From the NCBI GenBank assembly GCA_038503065.1, contig JBCAMK010000013.1, positions 682,001 through 746,000 on the forward strand: DNA of 64,000 bases, given 5' to 3'. This DNA is from Paragyromitra xinjiangensis. Its lineage: Eukaryota; Ascomycota; Pezizomycetes; Pezizales; Discinaceae. Each line of letters opens with the position of its first letter. Position 1 is the first letter of the stretch. The translations under genes were made by a program, and so were the position numbers. Below, one piece after another: positions 38,009 to 48,147 of the stretch. Under the pieces are notes generated by a model that was given only the letters and a program-made list of their open reading frames with translations, was not told where the DNA came from and made no database searches.

Positions 38009-41000
38009 TCATTTTCTATTTAATGTGGCAAGTTCCTTCATTGATTTAAGCTCTTTAAGTTTTTCTGCTTCCCCAATTCGCCCTTGACTCCGGTATGTCT
38101 CTGCCAAGTTCGCCATCCTCCACAAGGTATCCGGATGATCCTCCCCAAGTACCTTCTTTGATGATTCTAGAGCCTGGGCTGCCAGCTCTTCTGCCTCCTT
38201 CAACCGATTCTGACTCTGATACACCATTGCCAAGTTCGCCATCCTCTGCAAGGTAACCGGATGATCCTCCCCAAGTACCTTCTTTGATGATTCTAGAGTC
38301 TGGACTGCTAGCTCTTCTGCCTCCTTCAACCGATTCTGACTCCGATACGTCACTACCAAGTTCGCCATCCTCCACAAGGTATCCGGATGATCCTCCCCAA
38401 GTACCTTCTTTGATGATTCTAGAGCCTGGACTGCTAGCTCTTCTGCCTCCTTCAACCGATTCTGACTCTGATACACCATTGCCAAGTTCGTCATCCTCCG
38501 CAAGGTATCCGGATGATCCTCCCCAAGTACCTTCTTTGATGATTCTAGAGTCTGGACTGCTAGCTCTTCTGCCTCCTTCAACCGATTCTGACTCCGATAC
38601 GTCACTACCAAGTTCGCCATCCTCCACAAGGTATCCGGATGATCCTCCCCAAGTACCTTCTTTGATGATTCTAGAGCCTGAACTGCCAGCTCTTCTGCCT
38701 CCTTCAACCGATTCTGACCCTGATACACCATTGCCAAGTTCGCCATCCTCTGCAAGGTATCCGGATGATCCTCCCCAAGTACCTTCTTTGATGATTCTAG
38801 AGCCTGGACTGCTAGCTCTTCTGCCTCCTTCAACCGATTCTGACTCCGATACGTCACTACCAAGTTCGCCATCCTCCACAAGGTATCCGGATGATCCTCC
38901 CCAAGTACCTTCTTTGATGATTCTAGAGCCTGAACTGCTAGCTCTTCTGCCTCCTTCAACCGATTCTGACCCTGATACACCATTGCCAAGTTCGCCATCC
39001 TCTGCAAGGTATCCGGATGATCCTCCCCAAGTACCTTCTTTGATGATTCTAGAGCCTGGACTGCTAGCTCTTCTGCCTCCTTCAACCGATTCTGCTCCCA
39101 ATATGCAGATGTTAAGCTCACCATCCTCCACAAGGTATCCGGATGATCTTCCCCAAGGGCCTTTCTCGATATATCTAGGGCGTCTACCTGTAGTTGCTCT
39201 GCTTCCTTCCACCGCTTCTGACCCCGATATATACGTGTCAAGTTCTCCATCCTCCACAAGGTATCCGGATGATCTTCCCCAAGGGCCTTTCTCGATATAT
39301 CTAGGGCGTGTACCTGTAGTTTCTCTGCTTCCTTCCACCGTTTCTGGTTTTGGTATGTCAATGCCAAGTTCACCATTCCCATCAGGGTTTTCAGGTCCTC
39401 CTCGCCGAAGATCCTTTTTGCTGTTCCCAGAAACTTCAACTCCAGCTCTTCTGCCTCTTTCCATCGCTTCTGACTCCGGTATGTCGATGCCAAGCTCATC
39501 ATACTCCTCAAGGTATGGGGATGTTCCTCGCCAAGGTGTCTTCCCAATGCTTCTTGAAGCCATCGTTCCAGATTTTCTGCCTTCTTCAACTGTCCTCGAC
39601 CCCGATATGTCGATGCGAAGTTCGTTATGTTGATCAACGTGGCTTCCTGGCTCAACACAGTTTTATTATCCTCTAGTTGCAGCTTCTGTACGAATTTCTC
39701 CATGGCCGATTGTAGTTCTAGGACAACATCTTGGTGCCGAAGAGCGCTGGCCAATCCCAAGGGTGTAATTCCATCCCTTACATTTGCTGTCCATGGATCT
39801 GCGCCAGCTTTTAGCAGTAGTTTTACAGTTGTTAGTTTTCCGCCCTGGGCAGCTCGGTGCAGCGGCGTAGCTCCATTTTTGCTTGTTGCGGCTAAGTTTG
39901 CACCAGCTTGGATGAGTAGTTCCACCACTACGTCAGAGCCTTCCTCTGCAGCCAGGGTCAAGGGCGTAGAGCCACGATCGTTGGTTGCGTCCACGTTTGC
40001 TTGGTTCTTGAGAAGTAGCTCCACCACCTCACTTTTATCGAATGCTGAATGCAATGGTGTCCACCCCTGCTTCGTTTTCGCCTCTATGTCGGCATTAGCT
40101 TCGAGAAGTTCCTTCACTACTAACTTATGTCCGCGGTTTGCTGCTAAGTGCAACGGTGTCGCTCCTTTGGCGTCGATTGCATCTTGATATGCTCCAACTT
40201 CAAGGAGTATTTTCACCACTCCCAAGTATCCATTATCGGTAGCTAAATGCAAAGGTGTGGTGAATCTACCGGCAGGGTTCGGATCTGCTCCAGCCTGAAG
40301 AAGTTTCTCCACAACTTCATAGTGGCCGTTTTCTGCAGCTAGGTGTAGAGCCACAGAGCTTGCGTTATTGGCGAGGTCCACATCTGCCCCAAACTGAAGA
40401 AGCTTCTCTATCACTTGTTGGTGGCCATTCTCTGCAGCCATGTGCAAAGCTGTAGATCCGGTATTACAAGCGAAGTTCGAGTCTACCCCAGCTTCAAGGA
40501 GTATGCTCACAACTCCCAGGTACCCACCACCGGCGGCTAGCTGTAAAGGCGTAGATCTACCGGCAGGGTTTAGATCTGCTCCAGCCTGAAGAAGTTTCTC
40601 CACAACTTCATAGTGGCCGTTTTCTGCAGCTAGGTGTAGAGCCACAGAGTTGGCGTTATCGGCGGAATTCGCATCTGCTCCGAACTGAAGAAGCTTCTCT
40701 ACCACCTGTTGGTGGCCATTCTCTGCAGCCATGTGCAAAGCTGTAGATCCGGTATTACAAGCAAGGTTCGAGTCTACCCCTGTTTCAAGAATATCCTCTA
40801 ACACCCTCTGGTGACCGTTTCTAGCAGCCAGATGTAAGGGCGTAGACTTAGTATTATCGAGGATATTCGGATCTGCCCCAGCTCGGAGAAGCTCCTCTAC
40901 TACCTCATGATGACCGTTTTCTGCCGCTAGATGCAGAGAAGTAGAGTCGTTGATTTTCGAGTTGATTTCTATGCCGGGTCTGAGAAGTTGCTTCACCAAT

Positions 41001-44000
41001 ACTACATTTCCATTCTGAGCGGCTAGGCACAGCACAGTTCCCTCATACGTGCATTTAGCCTCCTCGCTTGCTAGCGCATCAAGTATCTGCTTTACTAGAG
41101 GTCCGTTCTGGGCGCAAGAAACCTTTTGCAATACCATAGGATCTCTGAGTGCTGCTTCAACATCCATCCCAGCCTTCAGGAGCTGTGTTACCACTGCCAC
41201 GTGCTCATTCTCGACAGCCAGGCTTAGGGCCGTTATTTTTCCCCCATCAGTTATAGCTGCGTGACCATGCAGTAGGGCTTCGACAACCACCGAAACCCCA
41301 AGCTCTGAGGCGATATATAACGGAGAGAACAGGCCTCGATCTCGCCGAGGGTCTTCACAAAACCATTGCAGCTCAGACCACACTTGAAATTGACTGGTCT
41401 TCTCGAGGAAATGCACTACGCTATCCTGAAGGGAGGGTGTTACTTCTACCACTTGACGATAGTGCGCAGGCCAGTATTGCGCCGCATACATCAAAAACCC
41501 GTACCTGCTCGTTTGCGGGACAGCAAGTTCGGGAAACCCACTCTGACTACATTCGATAAAGGATTTCTCGGCTCCGAACTCCTCCATCGAAAGATAGGTC
41601 AAGCAAGATTGAGCAATATATGCATGAACTGAGCATTCTAACCCATACCATACCAACTCACTTGGTGTCTGGCTGAGAAGAAATTCCCTAACATGTGGAT
41701 GTGCCAAAGAAATTTCATCGTTTTCGATTCTGATTAGAGGACCAAATACTTGTTTGAGGTCTTCAGCCATATCCCGAGAAATTTGGTTTTCGATTGATTG
41801 GAAGGTATCATCGGGCTCGATTGCCAGGGCGACAGCAAGTTGCTCGACTTTCAAAGGGCGAAAGGCGAAAACAATCCAGGAAAGAGCATTACGAGCCCAC
41901 GGGCGAGTCTCCAAAGGAATGTCCCGAAACAAACGTTCGTATACGAAATAGAAATCGCATCGCAGTAATTGTAACGCTTGACGTATTGAGGCCGGTGTCG
42001 AGCGAATCCTAAGCATTTCAAGTCCATCCAAGGTGAGAACCACGCTGCGGAAGGTAACCCCTAGTTGATGAAACATCTCGCTGAGATCATCTTCAAATCC
42101 CAAGTATTTTGGCACTTTCGCAACTAAATCCGAGATCCCACGTTCCGTGACACTTTCTACATCGGATCGCGTCCCCGGCTCGGTGGCCAAGTTAATGGCA
42201 AATCCGGATTTTAGTTGGTCGCGAACTTCAGGATGTGGCCGACTCGTAATGATGATCTTGAACGCGGAATCCGTTACTGATGCGAAATCGATCAAATCCT
42301 TCAGGAATTGGGTCCGCGAGGAATCGCATTCGTCAAGTGCGTCTATGATGCAAACTACCCCTCCATGGCCAGGACAAGAAAGCAAGGTTCGGTACATAAT
42401 CCACAACTCCTCTTCTGCCCAGTTTAGGCGACTCTTTGCTGCTTCGTAGAATTGGTGGACATGGCGAAATAGTGATGGTTCGCGAAGAAGTAATTGATAA
42501 ATAAGTGATTTAAGCAGATTTCTGGTAGATCTTCGACGTTCATCCCCAATATCGCAAGCAAAGTAAGCTATAGGGCCAAGGCTACCAGTCCGCAAAGTCT
42601 TCAGCAAGAAAGATGATAGAACGGTTTTTCCAGTTCCAGATGGCCCATGTAAATGTAGAAAAGCAGGTTTGCGGCTGCCTAGCCAGCCACAATATGTCTC
42701 GTGAGAGATAACCCAACTAAATGTCCCAGGAAGTGGTGGCTGGATCTTCGGCAGATAAATCCCAGGATTTACCACAGAAAGCGTCCGTAGGCATTCGATA
42801 TACCCTTCATCAAGGTCTGCAACAAACAATAAATATAATGATTCGACTAGCTTAGCGAATGGTTTTACGTACCAGGCAGATCAGATTTTATACAGGAACA
42901 TAGTAGATCGAAACCCGTGCCCTTCTCGGAAAATTTACCGATTGCCAGGTGATCTACATCACAGGGTATTTGTTTTTCGGAAGGAATGCCCAATATCGCT
43001 GAATATTTCTCAACAACCTACATCATATTACATTAGTTTATAACCTCTCTAAAATTTATCTAGCCCCAATTACGTATAACGGAACTTCGAATAGCAATAG
43101 GTCTGGATAGCACAGTAATAAATATAAGTGGGCAACGAACCACCGAGTCCACTAGGGGAATTTTCTTTGTTTCGTAAAAACTCGAGATACTATATCTTTT
43201 TGCACATGCATAGAATTCTTCAGAGACCTCCGCTATGGTCTTCAGAATACTTTGGGTCCTCTCAAAGAAGAGGTCGTCCGCAAATGTTGAGCTGTATGAC
43301 ACACGAGCAATATTGAAGAACAAATGTTTCCAGGAAGAGCTATCCGCAGGACGGTGAGGGGTTCCGAGGAATATCTATCGATTGTAAGCAAATGTATATA
43401 TACTGTATGGAATTAGGGCCAGAAAGAAAAGGCAAGAGTGCACATGCAGAGTAGCCGCGGCTGTGCTTTTCATTGAGATGCCTGTCCTTGTAGTAGAAAC
43501 ATACCAAACAAGTAGTACTTGCACTGATTGACAGGTAAGTACCTTCATTATTTGCAATTGAAAGAGCCTAGAAGGTGCCGAGATTCTATTAGCAAAGTAC
43601 GAAGGAGCGATCGAGTGTTTCGAATTCTTACCTGTTTGATAATAACACCTCCAAAGCTGCAACCTATAAAAATTATAGGACGAGCTCGAGCTTCCTGCTA
43701 AATAATCTTAGTATGCTGCCTTCCCAATAAAACATGCACACTAGAGAAGACCTACTCGATCTAATTTTCTTTGCTGATGAAGTGCTATCAGCAAGTTGAT
43801 GGCTTCTCGTCGGATTCCAGAAGTTGGGAAGATTAGACTAGATGCTGTTTCAAATTTGTAGCCAAAGGTCATAACTCGTGCATCAGGGAAACGAGTTGGT
43901 AGTAGATCCTTCAACCACATTGTTTCCGCTCCTGTCGTAGGGTCTACGTGGGTCCATGACTTCATTCGATCCCCGCCTAGTCCGTGGACCGCAACAATAC

Positions 44001-44159
44001 TTCTCGTGTCAGACCCGAAACAAGAGCTAGGAGGCCGTGTACTTACTCAATTGGCAGATGAGACTCTCCTTCCGGGCCCCCAAGAGACTCTTGCTTCAGC
44101 ACAAGCAGCCCGACAGTTGATCCATCAGGCTCTACGTGGAAGCTCTCTCTAGGTGTCAT
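38009..44159 (-). CDS. NLR-type protein: alpha/beta hydrolase - NACHT - ankyrin repeats - TPR repeats
   Basis: Eight exons on the complement: 44047-44159, 43756-44002, 43632-43694, 43543-43567, 43444-43481, 43141-43374, 42873-43017 and 38009-42816, giving 1890 aa; all phases agree. Residues 39-290 form a SERAC1-like hydrolase: IVAVHGLGGDRMKSWTHVDP, GCSFGG with nucleophile Ser133, IFLGTPHR, VVEKYSAILG and a final DVDHLAIGKF. The NACHT NTPase follows, with P-loop GPSGTGKT (about 346), Walker B CIIDALDECD (about 444-453) and IIITSRPH (about 476). About 15 ankyrin repeats span roughly 785-1325. Thirteen kinesin-light-chain-type TPRs of 42 residues span 1350-1875. Fungal proteins of this build act in non-self recognition; ligand binding to the repeats is thought to trigger the N-terminal effector. 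Units 5-12 of the TPR are nearly identical, so copy number may vary between strains or be misassembled. Confidence 0.9.
38120..39090 (-). repeat. Near-identical 126-bp tandem repeats (TPR units), in 252-bp pairs
   Basis: About eight units encode 42-residue TPRs with the shared text NRLKEAEELAVQALESSKKV. Helix A text alternates between LAMVYQ(G/S)QNR and LVVTYRSQNR, so the amplified module is two units long. The repeat length is a multiple of three and lacks stops, which leaves long open frames in other frames and on the opposite strand; these are artefacts. Confidence 0.9.
40195..40777 (-). repeat. Duplicated three-ankyrin block inside the NLR gene
   Basis: Two copies of about 290 bases (near 40490-40777 and 40195-40489) encode three ankyrin units each. 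They share CNTGSTALHMAAENGHQQV, VALHLAAENGHYEVVEKLLQ and a block ending GYLGVV. Differences are few and partly at variable ankyrin positions. Confidence 0.75.
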
Positions 44160-44828
44160 TTTCGATAGGAATGAAAAGGGCGTGTCTCGCTGTGCTTAGT
44201 AACGTATAGCAGCAGATCTCCACATTACGCTTCCAAAGCGATTCTTGAATGGAAGAGTTATAACGAACAAATGCGATTGAAATCCTCTTGTCAAAGTATG
44301 AAGTTGGAAATTTAGCAGCAATACAAGCGCGTTTGGGTGTTTGAACTCTAGACATCAAATTTAATGATGGCTACGAGTCGGCTAGGAAAAATAGAACCCC
44401 AGAAAAAAACCCCAGTTCTAGGCTGCTTTCTCCTTTTGCTTCGCTTCTTCTTGTATAACACCGGTTTAACCCTGGTGTGATGCAGAACCGAGACCCGGGC
44501 TGTTTTCTATCATCTTCTGAGCAGGATATAGCTGATTTTGTTTCAGCAACTAGATGTATTCATCATTGGATTTCGCGACTAACATGCAGAGTGGGGGAAA
44601 TTTCACAGAAAGCAGCTCAAATCATTGCTTTTAGCCAATAGCACAAAACAGTAGCATAACCGGCCGGGAACGTCTTTCTTGTAGACTCTCTTAGTTTCTC
44701 AACCTCCGTCCAAAGGTCATTACCCATAGCAAGCTACAGAAAGTGAGGAACGAGCCTGGTGACCTTCGGAAAACGACTAACGAAAACTATCCAGAAGTGG
44801 TTTACCTGCGAGATAACGAATCGGGTAA

Positions 44829-45010
44829 TCCCCGCACCACACACTACTATCTTCGATCAGCCAAATACCAGGGCGGCCCAAATACCAGGAATGTCCGATC
44901 CTGTTTCTAATTGGCCGAAAATTGGTTACCCTACCAGATCGAAGCAAGTTTCCCCACAAGATTTGTGTTCTTCTGGTATTTGGCCGGTCGAGGATAGTAG
45001 CAGGTAGGCG
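44829..45010. mobile_element. Small foldback/MITE-like element
   Basis: The left arm has CTACTATCTTCGATCAGCCA then AATACCAG. The right arm is the inverted copy, with 3-4 transitions over 28 bases. A second copy of CCAAATACCAGG lies just inside the left arm. The near-palindromic shape makes similar open frames on both strands; these are not genes. Confidence 0.45.
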
Positions 45011-45124
45011 GGACCTAAAGGGGAGCTGCACGTATTGTAACTGCTTATCTCACTCATACCAATTAATTACGATAGGAGTGTCGCCCCCTGTAGTAAGCTA
45101 ACCCGCAGCTTGGGGAGCCTCTCA

Positions 45125-45211
45125 GTACAGCCGTGTAAGAAAAGTCTTGACACCCTAGTAGCTGTTTCGCTAGTGAGGTGGGGTATCAAGACTTTTCTTG
45201 CGCGGCTGTAC
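45125..45211 (+). repeat. 31-bp near-perfect hairpin
   Basis: The arms 45125-45155 and 45181-45211 are inverted copies with three differences over 31 bases, joined by a 25-base loop. On a plus-strand transcript two of the three differences become G-U pairs. It could be a foldback element remnant, a terminator-like structure or a small-RNA precursor. Confidence 0.6.
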
Positions 45212-45592
45212 ACCAGAAAAGGAAGGAAAAACACTCTCCCACATTTATCGTGGTACCGTAACCTAAAATAACTATTTCGATTGTGCCAACACAGCTTTAC
45301 AGAAATCACATCTCAGTTATATCTCTGCGATGGGGTCTGCTTACCCTCTAGGCTCCACGCAAAGGGATCTGGTGTATTTCTGGGCCTTAAAATCTAGGAC
45401 TGAAACTCTTACCAGATACAGTTCGAAGTGCTTCTAAGGTTTTAAAGGTGCTACACATATATCCCTTAGCCTTTAACCCTCCTCGGCCCCCCTCACATAC
45501 GTACAATAACGTCTGTTCGATCAACCCATTTACTTCAGTTCTGCTCATTGCCTTTACGAGTCTCCACCAGCTCTTTTAATCGGTAACTAGAA

Positions 45593-46483
45593 ATGACAGA
45601 TCTCCCAACGTTCTCCATTCCCCTCCTTCCTATTGGCAACACAGAGTCTGGGTTCCGAATTAAAAATGAGCCTGGTGAACTTCAACGACCGTACTTAGTC
45701 GACCGTGGCACAAATTTCATAGTTCAGGCAGACCTCATCAGCGTTCTTCATGGATTTTTTACACCTGAGGGCGCCCGGGCTACTTTGGTTGTCGTCGAAC
45801 TCCGATTTCTAGGCTTAAAAAGCTCTCGTCCCTTTCGTAATGCGACCATGAAGTTAAAATTTGAAAACGACGACTCTAGAAATGGACCCGAAGTTGCAAA
45901 AATAGCACCTTTTGGGCATTTTTCTATGAGGCCGAGCCAGAAAGTAGAGGAGATCAAACGTTCAATAAACTTCTCAGCACAAGCGGGTGGTGGTGGTATC
46001 GGACATCTTGCGGCCGGAGCAGCGTGGGAACTCACCGAAACCAACGAAAAAACGGACCAGGCAACTCTAATCGGTTGTACTAGAATCGAAGGGCGAACCT
46101 CCGGCAGAAAAAACGTCGCAAAGTGGTCACTCAATGAGAACAAAAGCCAGTCCGACGGAATACCGACCTTGCTAAGGGTTGCAGTACTTCTCAAACGCAA
46201 ATCCGAAGCTAGGTTTGCCGCCACCATCAAAATTGAAGTTGGAGTAGATAGAATACTCGACACTGCCGAAATCCTCGCCCAAACCCTTCTGGCTGAGAAA
46301 GATGATCCTATACGCTTTGATCCACAGTTGGAACCCATGGGTGAAATACCCGCGAATATCGATCGGAAAAACCTTTCCAGTTATGATCTGAAGGGCATCT
46401 GCGCTGTCGAATATACTACTAAACAAGATAAGCAAGTCATCCTTCTTTTTACATGTGGGCAATCACCCATGGCCACTTACTGA
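45593..46483 (+). CDS. Conserved-looking fungal orphan of 296 aa
   Basis: Single exon with a good start context. No domain I can name. The protein reads as globular, probably mostly beta: a middle part with LVVVELRFLGLKSSRPFRNA and MKLKFENDDS, then a Gly/Ala-rich block (AGGGGIGHLAAGAAWELTET). Later blocks are NVAKWSLNENKSQSDGIPTL and LLRVAVLLKRKSEARFAATI. I recall uncharacterised ascomycete proteins with the same order of blocks (ATIRIRFED-like, then WxLxEN..xDGIP..xRLAVLL), but no function. No signal peptide or membrane segment. It sits between the NLR and the ankyrin-subtilase genes. Confidence 0.7.
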   Translation: MTDLPTFSIPLLPIGNTESGFRIKNEPGELQRPYLVDRGTNFIVQADLISVLHGFFTPEGARATLVVVELRFLGLKSSRPFRNATMKLKFENDDSRNGPEVAKIAPFGHFSMRPSQKVEEIKRSINFSAQAGGGGIGHLAAGAAWELTETNEKTDQATLIGCTRIEGRTSGRKNVAKWSLNENKSQSDGIPTLLRVAVLLKRKSEARFAATIKIEVGVDRILDTAEILAQTLLAEKDDPIRFDPQLEPMGEIPANIDRKNLSSYDLKGICAVEYTTKQDKQVILLFTCGQSPMATY

Positions 46484-48147
46484 CTTTTATCGTATGACTA
46501 GTTGGGATTAAAGAATGCCTTTTACTGCTATGTACACACGATCACAGTGAAGCTCAAGACCAGCTTTGAGCACACGAGAGACACGTTTAGATTACCTATG
46601 ATTGGGGCTAGGTTACAAGTTATTACAGATGCACCAATCTGCGGCACTGGGTGGCCACTTCACTTTTCGCAATCCTGTTGAGAATAATCCTCCTGGGTGA
46701 ATAGAGCTGCATTTTGTATAGGATAGAAAGAGATAGTATATAAGGGATCAGAAATGACAGTCTTTTGCAGTAGAACAATAAAAATAATTCGGCCAGCAGA
46801 CCCGCTATCACACGGCTGAAGAGTGCTGCACTCCAACTACGTTTCGTCCTGTTTTCACAGTTCTGGGGGGAATGGGAGTTGATTATTTTCCAGCAGACAG
46901 GTACCAGAAAGAAAATTACTAGCTTCCTCATTACTTAAGTGGTCGGGGGAGCTACATTTGGCGTACACATGCACACAGCTCCATCAGGCGTTTTCTTATC
47001 ACTTCGGGTTTGGCAGCCTCAGAAACATAGGTCTGGGCCCGGGGCCTTTATCGGTCTCCAGGATTCCGGCGAAGATTCTAGTACCCTATCCGCAAACCCC
47101 CATTTTTGTAGCGGAGAGCACCAAATATGCTAGGGGTATTGACAATTGACCCAGGCTGCAACAGGTCAAATCAATGTCAACAGAGATACCCAGACCTGCA
47201 TATGCATCTCAACCCCCAAGTTTCCTACGCTGCGCATATGCGCATACACAGACACCACCGGAACATACCTCCATAGCAACCTGACTAAAGAGACCCTGGA
47301 CAAAACGCTTCGTATCTGAGGGAAATGCCATCCTATATCGCAATACACAACATTAGGTAAGAAGTACTCGAACCTCTACTAATTTAAGGGCACTAGTTGT
47401 TAAGGTCGTTATCAAGCGAATAAAAGGCAAACAGAAAACATTATATGCCACAAGATCATGGAAAGTGTACAGCAAAAAAGGATTAAAGGTTTCATCCATC
47501 AAATCGAGAACACAGTTAAACTCAACGATTCATTGATCTGCGAGAAACTACTTCCTGGGACAGCCTGGGGGCGCAAAAAAAGAAACGTAGAGCGGGGTTG
47601 GTGAGTAGGACAAAAATGAGCACATGCAGAAGCAAAAAGAAAAGAATAGGTAAACGAGGCTGGAGATCGCAGGTGAGTGCGGGTTCTATTGGTAACTCCA
47701 AATGCAAGTCGCGATGCATGAGGAAGATTCACTAAAGAGATAAGCGCCTATTGAAAACGATATGATATCGATATGAATAGGAAGGCTGAGCCAAGTGCAA
47801 TACGACACTATCCTACTGCTTCCCCAGCCAAAACAACTCCAATAGAATCCTACGGCAGACTAAAAAGTAAATCATTGGTATTAGTAACGAGAAACCACTT
47901 TACCATAAAATCATAAAGCCAAATCTGGAGTTTCTCCCTACATCTCTTCCTAGCTACTATACCTTCGGGCTCTAGGACCCTCACACCCACTTCCACAGGA
48001 CACACCCTCCTTGCCCTACAGAATTCCGATCGTGATATCTGCCTTAAAAACGGTAACAGCTCTACCTCAGCCCTAGAAACGGCTTAGGAATAAAACGTTG
48101 ACAAACCAAGCGACTATTTGAACACAGCCATTGCCTCCTTACTACTT
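46484..48147. other. Intergenic inside the accessory island
   Basis: 1.66 kb without a supported gene. A perfect 14-base palindrome TGCGCATATGCGCA lies at about 47231-47244. No long repeats seen. Confidence 0.45.

Larger units (their letters stand above)
44160..45592. other. Intergenic inside the accessory island, with two inverted-repeat features
   Basis: Upstream region of the NLR gene (complement) and of the 296-aa gene. It contains an inverted-repeat element (44829-45010) and a hairpin (45125-45211). Otherwise no gene. Confidence 0.5.

Noticed and set aside
38284..39633. 449-codon open frame on the plus strand opposite the TPR array, and a 502-codon frame (38055-39563) on the minus strand in another phase
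   Set aside because: They arise because the 126-bp repeat is a multiple of three without stops in several frames. The translations are monotonous Ser/Pro- or Gly/Glu-rich copies with no domain.
44759..45031. Two overlapping 82-84-codon frames with similar peptides on opposite strands
   Set aside because: Their likeness comes from the palindromic element at 44829-45010, not from coding.
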